DNA of 64,000 nucleotides from contig NZ_NGJN01000005.1 in NCBI RefSeq assembly GCF_002266855.1, forward strand, positions 124,001-188,000, written 5' to 3'. The translations under genes and the position numbers were made by a program. Each line of letters starts with the position of its first letter. Within the stretch, counting starts at the first letter, position 1. A model generated the notes under the pieces. It was not told the origin of the DNA and did no database searches. It was given only the letters and a program-made list of their open reading frames with translations. This DNA comes from Winogradskyella aurantia (lineage in GTDB: Bacteria; Bacteroidota; Bacteroidia; Flavobacteriales; Flavobacteriaceae). Below are positions 1 through 7,687 of this stretch, piece after piece.

Positions 1-233
1 TAATGTGTCATTTTAAAACCGCATGGTTACAGCCTGAAATGACTTTTGATGAACTGCCCGAGGTGCTTTCAAAACTTAAAACGTTTGAGGATGACGGCCT
101 TCTTGAGTTTGAACGCAAACAAGTGAACGTAACAGAAAAGGGGAGACCCTTTATACGAAATATATGTATGGCTTTTGATTTACTGTTACAGCGTAAACAG
201 CCAGACACCAAATTATTTTCAATGACCATTTAA
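1..233 (+). CDS. hemN: Oxygen-independent coproporphyrinogen III oxidase, C-terminal fragment (partial at window start)
   Basis: Only the last 76 residues or so are in the window; the frame is open to base 1, so the gene begins outside. The fragment reads like the C-terminal winged-helix part of HemN: a (x)MCHF segment near the start, a lone-alpha LPEVLSKLKTFEDDGLLEFE stretch and VTEKGRPFIRNICMAFD before the end. HemN is a radical-SAM enzyme that decarboxylates coproporphyrinogen III without oxygen, which suits a neighbourhood making a haem-rich microaerobic oxidase. Only 11 nt separate it from the stress protein downstream, so they are probably cotranscribed. The radical-SAM cysteines cannot be checked here. 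Confidence 0.85.
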   Translation, partial: MCHFKTAWLQPEMTFDELPEVLSKLKTFEDDGLLEFERKQVNVTEKGRPFIRNICMAFDLLLQRKQPDTKLFSMTI

Positions 234-244
234 AAAATAGACCT

Positions 245-1078
245 ATGAAACGAATAATAGTGCCCATAGACTTTTCTGAACACTCAGAATACGCATTAGA
301 GGCGGCAGCCAACCTCGCACAGAAATACGGTTCAGAGCTTATCGTGCTACATATGCTAGAATTATCTAATGCCATTTTAACATCAAATGGAGAATCCATT
401 AATGAGGAAGCCGTATTTTATCTAAAACTGGCGGAGCAAAAGTTTGACGCCTTTTTAGACAAGCCCTATCTCGAAGGGATTAAGATTACACCTATAGTAA
501 AGCACTTTAAGGTATTTAGTGAGGTAAATGATGTGGCTAACGAGTTAAACGCTAATCTTATCGTTATGGGCTCGCACGGCGTTAGCGGAGTTAAGGAAGT
601 TCTTGTGGGCTCTAATACCGAGAAGGTGGTGCGCCATTCAGATATTCCTGTGTTGGTAATTAAACACAATCCTATTTTGCTCGATTTTGAAAATGCAGTC
701 TTCGCTAGTGATTTTTCCGATGAAGCCATTACTCCTTATATCAATGCAAAGGTCACCTTTAAAAAGCTCGGTGCTCAAATGCACCTGGTCTATGTAAACT
801 CACCAGATGGTAACTTTAGAAGTTCAGCGGAGATTGATAAGAAAGTATCGCTGTTCTTGAAGAAAGCGGATGGCGACCTAGATAATCTCTCTAATGTCCA
901 TATCGTTTCAGACTACTCCATAGAAAAGGGTATCTTGAATTTTGCGAATATGATTGGAGCTGATCTTATCGCTGTGGCTACGCATGGCAGAAAGGGCTTG
1001 GCCCATTTCTTTGAAGGAAGTATATCCGAAGATATCGCTAACCATAGCACCTTACCTGTAATGACGTTTAAGATTTAG
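245..1078 (+). CDS. Tandem-domain universal stress protein (UspA family)
   Basis: 277 residues with two Usp domains, about 1-140 and 148-277. Each begins with a beta strand and acidic loop (IIVPIDFSEHSEYAL; AVFASDFSDEAI) and ends with the ATP-binding signature G-x2-G-x9-GS: residues 109-123 in domain 1 and a slightly altered THG-x9-GS at 246-259 in domain 2. Tandem Usp proteins bind ATP and act in stress adaptation, and in Bacteroidota they often sit beside microaerobic oxidase genes. It follows hemN by 11 nt and is followed by a strong terminator. Its precise role is not predictable from sequence. Confidence 0.9.
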   Translation: MKRIIVPIDFSEHSEYALEAAANLAQKYGSELIVLHMLELSNAILTSNGESINEEAVFYLKLAEQKFDAFLDKPYLEGIKITPIVKHFKVFSEVNDVANELNANLIVMGSHGVSGVKEVLVGSNTEKVVRHSDIPVLVIKHNPILLDFENAVFASDFSDEAITPYINAKVTFKKLGAQMHLVYVNSPDGNFRSSAEIDKKVSLFLKKADGDLDNLSNVHIVSDYSIEKGILNFANMIGADLIAVATHGRKGLAHFFEGSISEDIANHSTLPVMTFKI

Positions 1079-1135
1079 TTCTTTAAAGTCTTTCGGTACG
1101 TGTACATGTTGGTTGGTAGGTTTAATAGCAGTAAA

Positions 1136-1164
1136 AACGCCAAAGTTGATAGGGCTTTGGCGTT
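1136..1164 (+). terminator. Rho-independent terminator after usp
   Basis: Perfect 10-bp inverted repeat AACGCCAAAG / CTTTGGCGTT with a 9-nt loop, followed by a T-rich run (ATTGTTATT). It is placed to end hemN-usp transcription. The opposite strand has A-rich flanks, so it may also stop transcripts arriving from the minus-strand cco operon. Confidence 0.8.
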
Positions 1165-1171
1165 ATTGTTA

Positions 1172-1330
1172 TTAGAATCTGTAATCTAGCCTAAGATGTA
1201 GGTTGGCACCAATGTCACTGTCATTGGCAAAAAACACGTCATCTTCTATAAAATAATCGATATAACCAATATCAAATCACATAGATATGGGCACTGGGGT
1301 TTGAAACGAACGTGTGAGTAAGAAAGCTAT
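1172..1330 (-). pseudogene. Remnant of an outer-membrane beta-barrel protein C-terminus
   Basis: On the minus strand an open frame ends at 1172 with ...GANLHLRLDYRF and a stop, the pattern of a terminal barrel strand ending in aromatic Phe. Upstream in the same frame is FDIGYIDYFIEDDVFF with alternating residues, then an in-frame TGA (1277-1279), then LLTRSFQTPVPISM. The reading resembles the last three or four strands of a small barrel broken by one nonsense mutation, and no start or signal peptide remains because the SafE-like gene begins where the rest should be. Interpretation as a decayed gene is inference from the protein pattern. Confidence 0.5.
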
Positions 1331-1335
1331 AAAAA

Positions 1336-2037
1336 TTAATGGCAGTCTATAGCACTTGATGCCATTTCAACAACAGGAGCCGGGGAGATATAAGGAATAC
1401 CAAGACCTAGGCCCCTTAAAATAAAAAGTGCTCCAATAAGAACTACAACAATGGGAATGGCTTTTTGAATACGCTGTTTAACGGTAGTGTTTAGAAATTT
1501 TCCTAGATAAATGGCTGTGGTCATTAACGGAATGGTACCCAAGCCAAATAACACCATGTACAAACTACCTTCTAAGAGACTACCCGTAGCTACTGCGCCA
1601 AAGACTGCCATATAAACCAGACCACAAGGTAAAAAGCCATTGAGAAAGCCAATAGTGATAAAGGTATCGGCTGTTTTCTTTTTTAGGGCTTGCCCTAAAT
1701 TGGATTTCACTTTAGCAATAATCGTTTGCAATGGTCTAGACAGGTTGTATTTTCCAACCGTTTTATAGGGTAACAGCACTAGAATAATCATTAGAACTCC
1801 TATGGCAATGGATAACTGTTGTTGCAATCCAAAAATATAAAGGCTTTTGCCAACGAGACCAAATATCAATCCAATAAGGCTATAGGCGAGCAGTCTGCCG
1901 ACATGATATACGCCGATTTGGCTTACTTTTTTAAAGGAATTAGAACGGTCAACCGGCAGCATAAAGGCAATAGGGCCGCACATGCCAACACAGTGCAAAC
2001 TTCCTAATAATCCAAGTATAAGTGCCGATACTAACAT
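1336..2037 (-). CDS. SafE/DsbD-like membrane protein of the cbb3 oxidase locus
   Basis: 233 residues with about six TM helices, starting MLVSALILGLLGSLHCVGMCGPIA. The HCxxMCGP motif at residues 15-22 is typical of the sulfite exporter TauE/SafE-like, DsbD_2-type family found at the end of cco operons in Bacteroidota. The protein is thought to help metal or redox handling during cbb3 oxidase assembly, but this is by association. It follows ccoH by 2 nt, so it is the last gene of the cluster. A short C-terminal tail carries a further Cys-His (IDCH). Confidence 0.8.
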   Translation of the reverse strand: MLVSALILGLLGSLHCVGMCGPIAFMLPVDRSNSFKKVSQIGVYHVGRLLAYSLIGLIFGLVGKSLYIFGLQQQLSIAIGVLMIILVLLPYKTVGKYNLSRPLQTIIAKVKSNLGQALKKKTADTFITIGFLNGFLPCGLVYMAVFGAVATGSLLEGSLYMVLFGLGTIPLMTTAIYLGKFLNTTVKQRIQKAIPIVVVLIGALFILRGLGLGIPYISPAPVVEMASSAIDCH

Positions 2038-2039
2038 AG

Positions 2040-2486
2040 TTAATACGTGATGGCTTGTTTAAATAAATAGGAATTATTTTTGTAGCTCCAATCTATGGTT
2101 ATGTTCCAACGACCATCCAACAAACGTTTGTCAGGTATGAGCAAATTGTGGTTAGATAAAGAAATAGGAATTTCAAAATCTAATTGTTTGTTAGATGGTC
2201 TATATAGGAACACTTTGCCTTCTATAAGTTTATAATCTAATTCTGGAGGGAAGGTTAAGAGAACACCCGCTTCCGTTGTTTCCCATCTGATGTTTGTTTT
2301 TAAGGTATGGGCGTTGGTTTCCTTGTCAATATCCTTCTGAAACTCTAGTTCTTGTTGGTAATAGTCTTCAACGACTAGGTCGTGCTCGTACTTTGAGTCT
2401 GTACTCATACTGATAACAAAGTACATGATAAAGGAAATGAATCCTATAAATGCAATAACGATTGCGGTTCCCCAATTTATTTTCAT
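2040..2486 (-). CDS. ccoH: FixH family protein, cbb3 oxidase assembly
   Basis: 148 residues: one N-terminal TM helix (about 6-27) and an extracytoplasmic beta-rich domain containing the DLVVEDYYQQELEFQKDIDK stretch usual in FixH/CcoH. CcoH helps insert and mature the cbb3 oxidase and interacts with its subunits. The gene lies between ccoG and the SafE-like gene, all on the minus strand. Length is normal for the family. Confidence 0.85.
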   Translation of the reverse strand: MKINWGTAIVIAFIGFISFIMYFVISMSTDSKYEHDLVVEDYYQQELEFQKDIDKETNAHTLKTNIRWETTEAGVLLTFPPELDYKLIEGKVFLYRPSNKQLDFEIPISLSNHNLLIPDKRLLDGRWNITIDWSYKNNSYLFKQAITY

Positions 2487-2534
2487 ATCTGTTTATCCTG
2501 TGTTACAGGACCCTCCATTGTTTTTTGTTTAACC

Positions 2535-3959
2535 TTAATTAAAGCGTCTAGGCCCTAAGAACGTTACCGAAGTCGTTTCAATAAGTTCGTCCTTGCTGTA
2601 CACTTCAATCATTAATTCATGCTTATCTCCAGGTAAATCAGCCTGGTTTAATTCTATAAATAAGGTACCTTCGGCAAGGCCTTGGGCATCTACCGTAAAG
2701 CTGTCTGAAGTCGAGACGAGCTCAATGGTGCCTTCTGTACCTCTGAGCTTAAAACTAACATCCTCTATATTTTTAGACGTTTTATTGACTAATTTATAGG
2801 TGTATACATTACTTATAATATTGTTATCTTTCTTTTCGTACAGTTGGCCTGGTAACCGTAAAATCCTAGCTTCCACATCGTTTCGCAATGCCAACATCCC
2901 AGCAAGTACGCCGATTAATATCACAAGTACGGCGATATAGCCCTTCATTCGGGCTGTAAGCTTAAATGGTGCTTTTTTCTCAATATTTTCTTCGCTCGCG
3001 TAACGGATGAGTCCTTTGGGCAGATTGATTTTTTCCATGATTGTGTCGCACTCGTCAATACAGGCAGTACAGTTAACGCACTCCAATTGGGTACCGTTTC
3101 TGATATCAATACCTGTTGGACATACATGCACGCATTGGAAGCAATCAATACAATCACCATAGCCCAGGGCTTCACGGTCTTCACCCTTTCTAAATTTCTT
3201 TCTGCCATTTTCGGCTTCACCGCGTTTATGGTCGTAGGCCACGATTATGGACTTATTGTCTAATAGTACCCCTTGTAAGCGGCCGTAAGGACAAGCAATA
3301 ATACATACCTGCTCCCTAAACCACGCAAAGACAAAATAGAATACGCCTGTAAATATTAACAGCGGAATCAAAGTACCCATATGCGAGGTAGGACCATCTG
3401 TAATATATTTTAGCAACTTATCGCCACCTATTAAATAGGCCAGAAAGACATTGGCAATAAGAAATGAAATTATCAGGAATATAAACCACTTCAGCAGTCG
3501 TTTCCTAATTTTTTCAGCATCCCATTTTTGCCGTGCCAAACGCATTTGTTTATTTCGGTCACCATCTATCCAAAACTCTATGCGCCTAAAAACCATTTCC
3601 ATAAAAATAGTTTGTGGACAAATCCACCCACAGAAGATGCGGCCAAAACCAACGGTGAAGAGTGTAATGAACACCACACCAATAATCATGGAGATAACGA
3701 ACAGATGAAAGTCTTGTGGCCAAAATGGAAATCCAAATATGTTAAATCGTCGCTCTAGGACATTGAACATTAGGAATTGATTACCATTAACCTTAATAAA
3801 TGGTGCAGCAAATAGAAAGGCCAATAAGATATAGCTTACTATTTTTCGCTTCTCATAAAAAGGTCCTGAAGGTATTTTAGGAAATATCCAATTGCGCTTA
3901 CCTTCTTCACTAATGGTAGCAATGGAATCTCTAAAAACTTCATTTTCTGGCGTTTCCAT
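2535..3959 (-). CDS. ccoG: cbb3-type cytochrome c oxidase accessory protein CcoG (FixG)
   Basis: 474 residues. There is an N-terminal membrane region with the CGWICPQTIFMEMVFRRIEF motif (near residue 110), a second Cys pair CIIACPYGR, then two ferredoxin-type 4Fe-4S clusters CIDCFQCVHVCP and CVNCTACIDECD (roughly 265-305). A TM helix follows and then a C-terminal Ig-like periplasmic domain. In other bacteria CcoG reduces Cu(II) to Cu(I) for the oxidase copper centre. Order and strand match the ccoNO-Q-P-G-H operon of the Bacteroidota. Confidence 0.95.
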   Translation of the reverse strand: METPENEVFRDSIATISEEGKRNWIFPKIPSGPFYEKRKIVSYILLAFLFAAPFIKVNGNQFLMFNVLERRFNIFGFPFWPQDFHLFVISMIIGVVFITLFTVGFGRIFCGWICPQTIFMEMVFRRIEFWIDGDRNKQMRLARQKWDAEKIRKRLLKWFIFLIISFLIANVFLAYLIGGDKLLKYITDGPTSHMGTLIPLLIFTGVFYFVFAWFREQVCIIACPYGRLQGVLLDNKSIIVAYDHKRGEAENGRKKFRKGEDREALGYGDCIDCFQCVHVCPTGIDIRNGTQLECVNCTACIDECDTIMEKINLPKGLIRYASEENIEKKAPFKLTARMKGYIAVLVILIGVLAGMLALRNDVEARILRLPGQLYEKKDNNIISNVYTYKLVNKTSKNIEDVSFKLRGTEGTIELVSTSDSFTVDAQGLAEGTLFIELNQADLPGDKHELMIEVYSKDELIETTSVTFLGPRRFN

Positions 3960-4001
3960 AGGAGTTCAGAACAATCTGATTTTAATGTTTAACTTTCTCT
4001 T

Positions 4002-5012
4002 TTACTTGTTCGATGCTACAGTTGTGGTCTCCATTGCTTCTGAAGCACCTTCTTCTGTGTCAGTATCCTCAATCTTATCTTCAGTATCTATTTTGATGTC
4101 TACATCATGGACTTCCTCTCCGGTTTCGGTATCCTTGAGCGATGCGTCCACCCAGATTTCGCCTTCAGGAGCTTTGGGATTTGCAGGTGTTGTTCCTTGG
4201 AACTGCAAAATATAACTTCCCACTTGAGCCATTTCCAATGGTGATAAATCAGATTTCCAGGACACCATACCTTTGCCAGCTCTACCGCCTTCAGCTATTG
4301 TTTTAAAGACATTCTTAATGCCTCCGCCTAAAATCCAGTATTCATCTGTAAGATTAGGTCCGATACCTCCACCACCGTCTGCCATATGACAGGCCACACA
4401 GTTGGTTTCAAAAATTTTCTTTCCTGCACTCAAATCTGAGGCATCCGCTAATACTTCAACCGTATTAGCATCCACCAGATTTTTAGCAGTTTTCTTGTAT
4501 TCTTCAATAGCGCGTTGTGCTTCGGCATATTCCACTTCATATTCCACAAATTGATCATCTGCTCCTAGAATATGGAAACGGATCATATATACCACACCAA
4601 AAATGATGGTGATATAGAAGCCATAGAGCCACCATGGTGGTAAATTATTGTCAAGCTCCTTTATGCCATCATAATTATGGTCCAGGATAATTTCGCCCTC
4701 CTCTTCAATGGGCTTACTACCAAGTAACTTTTTATAGAGGGCCTTAATTTTATCGAGTATGGGGAATTCAGTCTTTCTAGCCAAGTAGCGTTCTTTAGCT
4801 TCCTCGTCCAGACTTTGAAATAGAATGTTATCAATAGAGCCTACAATACCTTCAATTGCTAGCAGTATAACAAGGACCAACACTAAGAATAACAATACCA
4901 CGGGTTGCATAAATGCAGGTTGTTCCCCTGAATCTATAAAGTATTCCACTAAGCCGACTATGGTAAAAAATACCAAGGGCACTCTAATGTATGATGGGAT
5001 TAGTTTTCTCAT
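4002..5012 (-). CDS. ccoP: cbb3-type cytochrome c oxidase subunit III, single-haem
   Basis: 336 residues. TM helices lie near 10-27, 38-60 and 130-148 (PPWWLYGFYITIIFGVVYMI). One cytochrome c domain follows with CVACH as the haem-binding motif and a downstream Met ligand candidate (GKGMVSW). The tail is unusually acidic (DTEDKIEDTDTEE). Proteobacterial CcoP has two c-type haems; this one has only one CxxCH, as is common in Bacteroidota. Its start overlaps the end of ccoQ by 4 nt. Confidence 0.95.
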   Translation of the reverse strand: MRKLIPSYIRVPLVFFTIVGLVEYFIDSGEQPAFMQPVVLLFLVLVLVILLAIEGIVGSIDNILFQSLDEEAKERYLARKTEFPILDKIKALYKKLLGSKPIEEEGEIILDHNYDGIKELDNNLPPWWLYGFYITIIFGVVYMIRFHILGADDQFVEYEVEYAEAQRAIEEYKKTAKNLVDANTVEVLADASDLSAGKKIFETNCVACHMADGGGGIGPNLTDEYWILGGGIKNVFKTIAEGGRAGKGMVSWKSDLSPLEMAQVGSYILQFQGTTPANPKAPEGEIWVDASLKDTETGEEVHDVDIKIDTEDKIEDTDTEEGASEAMETTTVASNK

Positions 5013-5194
5013 GATAAGCTGTCGTTTTGGTTTTCTAATGGTATGTTACTCACTTTAGTGATGTAGTCTTTCTTTGCTGTAATTACCCAATAAAACAGGA
5101 TTACAAAGAAGACAAAGAAAATAACTAGGGATATCAAGGGATAGATTTCTATCCCGGTGATACTTTCCATATGATGTTTTACAAATTTTAGCAT
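5009..5194 (-). CDS. ccoQ: CcoQ/FixQ-like small oxidase subunit
   Basis: 61 residues with one TM helix (about 18-39, YPLISLVIFFVFFVILFYWV) followed by a short charged tail, the standard layout of CcoQ, which stabilises the cbb3 complex. It is placed between ccoNO and ccoP, overlapping ccoP by 4 nt and lying 6 nt after ccoNO, so translation is probably coupled. Sequence conservation in this family is weak; position in the operon carries much of the assignment. Confidence 0.85.
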   Translation of the reverse strand: MLKFVKHHMESITGIEIYPLISLVIFFVFFVILFYWVITAKKDYITKVSNIPLENQNDSLS

Positions 5195-5200
5195 AGCAAA

Positions 5201-7417
5201 TTAGTTTTGAACGGTTTGATTTTCTGTATCCTTAACTTTTATATCGGTACCTAAACGCTGTAGGTAAGCAATAATCGCTACTATTTCGCGATTGCGCATT
5301 TCTACAAAGTTCTCGCCGCCAGCTGCTTTATCTGCTTCATACGACGCTACAAAATCAGGATCGTTGTAAAGGTTCTTCTCAATTTGGGTGCCCTGTGCTA
5401 ACATGGAGGCTTGAGCATTAGCAATATCCTCTTCAGTATAAGGAACACCTAAGGAAACCATGGCTTCCATTTTCTTTTCTGTCATGGATTTGTTTAATTT
5501 GGCCCCTTCGCCAACTATCAACCATTTGTACGATGGCATAATGGAACCACTCGATGTGGTCTGCGGGTCATAAAAATGGTTAAAGTGCCAGTTATCGGAG
5601 TACTTACCACCAATGCGGTGCAAGTCTGGTCCTGTGCGTTTACTGCCCCACAGGAAGGGATGGTCATAAACGTATTCACCGGCTTTAGAATATTGTTTAT
5701 CATTGGTCCAGTCGAAACGCTCTACTTCACTTCTAAAGGGTCTTATCATTTGCGAGTGGCAGCCTACACAACCTTCTCTTATATAAATATCACGTCCTTC
5801 CAACTCTAATGCGGTGTAAGGTTTTACACTGCTAATGGTTGGGATATTAGACTCAACCACTAAGGTTGGAATAATCTGTACGATACCACCAATTAAAATT
5901 GCTACGGTGGCGTAAATAGTCAAAAGTACAGGCTTACGCTCTAACCACGTGTGCCAGCCTTCTCCAGCAACCCTACCTTTTGCTACGCGCTTAAGTGCAG
6001 GGGCTTCGGCCAATTCATCGGTAACCTTAGAATCAGATTTTACAATAGTCATAACCACGTTGTACACAAGTATAAGCATACCAGTGATATACAAGGTGCC
6101 ACCAATAGCACGCATCCAATACATCGGCATTATTTCTGTAACTGTTTCTAGGAAGTTACCGTAAACAAGTGTACCGTCCGGGTTAAATTGTTTCCACATA
6201 CTAGCTTGTGTAAATCCTGCCACATACATAGGTAAAGCGTAAAGGATAATACCAAGTGTACCTACCCAGAAGTGCAGATTGGCTAGTCCAATTGAGTGCA
6301 TACGGGTTTTAAATAACCTAGGGATTAACCAATAGATCATACCAAAGGCCAAGAAACCGTTCCAAGCTAAGGCGCCAACGTGCACGTGTGCAATGATCCA
6401 ATCTGTAAAGTGGGCTATGGCATTTACGTTTTTAAGGGATAACATTGGTCCTTCAAATGTGGCCATACCATAACCTGTAATGGCAACCACCATAAACTTA
6501 AGCACAGGATCTGTACGGACTTTGTCCCATGCGCCTCGAAGTGTTAATAGACCGTTTATCATACCACCCCAAGATGGAGCAATAAGCATTACAGAGAAGG
6601 CTACACCTAAGTGTTGTGCCCATTCTGGTAAAGCGGTGTATAACAGGTGATGGGGTCCGGCCCAGATATATATAAATATCAAAGACCAAAAGTGAACTAT
6701 GGATAGGCGGTAGGAATACACAGGTCTATTTGCCGCCTTAGGAACGAAGTAGTACATCAATCCTAAAAATGGTGTGGTTAGGAAGAATGCCACGGCATTG
6801 TGCCCATACCACCACTGTACCAAGGCATCTTGAACACCTGCGTAAACCGAATAACTCTTCAGTCCACTTACCGGTAATTCCAAACTATTGAAAATATGCA
6901 AGACCGCAACGGTAACAAACGTAGCGATGTAGAACCAAATGGCCACGTATAAATGACGCTGACGGCGCTTTAGTATGGTGCCTATAAGATTGACGCCAAA
7001 GGCTACCCACACAAGGGCGATGGCAATGTCAAAAGGCCACTCGAGTTCAGCGTATTCCTTAGAGGTTGTAAATCCTAACGGTAGTGTAATAGCTGCACCT
7101 ACAATGATGAGCTGCCACCCCCAGAAATTAAAATTACTTAATAAGTCACTGAACATCCTTGCTTTTAGTAGACGCTGCGAGGAGTAGTAGACTCCGGCGA
7201 AAATAGCGTTACCCACAAAAGCGAAAATAACCGCATTGGTGTGAAGTGGTCTCAATCGACCAAAACTCAACCACGAGATACCATCGGTAACGTTAGGGAA
7301 TAGAAACATAAAAGCTAGTAGTAGACCTACTAGCATGCCAACAACTCCCCACAATATGGTCGCGTAGATGAATTTTTTAACGATTTTGTTATCGTAATAA
7401 AACTGTTGCATTTCCAT
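5201..7417 (-). CDS. ccoNO: Fused cbb3 oxidase subunits I and II (CcoN-CcoO)
   Basis: 738 residues. The first 470 or so are the 12-helix haem-copper oxidase subunit I with the expected histidine segments (LHTNAVIFAF; WWYGHNAVAFFLT; YIWAGPHHLLYTALP; DWIIAHVHVGALAWNG). After a linker comes a TM helix (LLTIYATVAILIGGIVQII) and the CcoO monohaem domain with EGCVGCHSQMIRPFRSE. This is the terminal oxidase core for low oxygen, reducing O2 to water at the haem b3/CuB centre. The fusion of N and O in one chain is common in Bacteroidota. Transcription most likely starts ahead of ccoS. Confidence 0.97.
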   Translation of the reverse strand: MEMQQFYYDNKIVKKFIYATILWGVVGMLVGLLLAFMFLFPNVTDGISWLSFGRLRPLHTNAVIFAFVGNAIFAGVYYSSQRLLKARMFSDLLSNFNFWGWQLIIVGAAITLPLGFTTSKEYAELEWPFDIAIALVWVAFGVNLIGTILKRRQRHLYVAIWFYIATFVTVAVLHIFNSLELPVSGLKSYSVYAGVQDALVQWWYGHNAVAFFLTTPFLGLMYYFVPKAANRPVYSYRLSIVHFWSLIFIYIWAGPHHLLYTALPEWAQHLGVAFSVMLIAPSWGGMINGLLTLRGAWDKVRTDPVLKFMVVAITGYGMATFEGPMLSLKNVNAIAHFTDWIIAHVHVGALAWNGFLAFGMIYWLIPRLFKTRMHSIGLANLHFWVGTLGIILYALPMYVAGFTQASMWKQFNPDGTLVYGNFLETVTEIMPMYWMRAIGGTLYITGMLILVYNVVMTIVKSDSKVTDELAEAPALKRVAKGRVAGEGWHTWLERKPVLLTIYATVAILIGGIVQIIPTLVVESNIPTISSVKPYTALELEGRDIYIREGCVGCHSQMIRPFRSEVERFDWTNDKQYSKAGEYVYDHPFLWGSKRTGPDLHRIGGKYSDNWHFNHFYDPQTTSSGSIMPSYKWLIVGEGAKLNKSMTEKKMEAMVSLGVPYTEEDIANAQASMLAQGTQIEKNLYNDPDFVASYEADKAAGGENFVEMRNREIVAIIAYLQRLGTDIKVKDTENQTVQN

Positions 7418-7428
7418 AGTTAATGTAA

Positions 7429-7614
7429 TTAGTCTGTTTTTGATTTAGTTGATTGTTTAGTTTGTTTTTTGACGAGTTCATCTTCAAAAAGCATTCGGAC
7501 AGAAGGTGTGTAGCTATCGTCATATTGACCAGATTTTACAGCTAATAAAAAGACAATAAAAAAAGCCACGCCAACAATGACGCTAACAGTTAACAAAATA
7601 TATATAACGCTCAT
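7429..7614 (-). CDS. ccoS: cbb3-type oxidase assembly protein CcoS
   Basis: 61 residues: one N-terminal TM helix (about 3-26), then the short conserved segment GQYDDSYTPSVRMLFEDE and a lysine-rich tail. CcoS is needed for cofactor insertion into the cbb3 oxidase. It is the first gene of the ccoS-NO-Q-P unit, 11 nt ahead of ccoNO, and has an FNR-like palindrome and a TATTTTTG element upstream. Confidence 0.93.
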   Translation of the reverse strand: MSVIYILLTVSVIVGVAFFIVFLLAVKSGQYDDSYTPSVRMLFEDELVKKQTKQSTKSKTD

Positions 7615-7633
7615 ACCTACTGAAGTTATGGTT

Positions 7634-7641
7634 CAAAAATA
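7634..7641 (-). promoter_or_regulatory. Candidate -7 promoter element for ccoS
   Basis: On the minus strand the octamer reads TATTTTTG, a full match to the Bacteroidota -7 consensus TAnnTTTG. It lies about 19 nt before the ccoS start codon and 22 nt downstream of the FNR-like palindrome. No good -33 TTG is evident, as expected for an activator-dependent promoter. Confidence 0.55.
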
Positions 7642-7663
7642 ATATGGTCTTTGTATGAAAAAC

Positions 7664-7677
7664 ATGACATTTATCAT
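7664..7677. promoter_or_regulatory. FNR-like operator upstream of ccoS
   Basis: ATGACATTTATCAT, half-sites ATGA(C/T) with a 4-nt spacer, is palindromic. Measured to a start expected about 5 nt after the -7 element, its centre would fall near -42, the class II activator position of FNR/CRP proteins. A matching site with the same spacing is found before ccoI. Assignment to the Crp/Fnr regulator encoded at 10172 is inference. Confidence 0.55.
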
Positions 7678-7687
7678 ATCGGATAAT

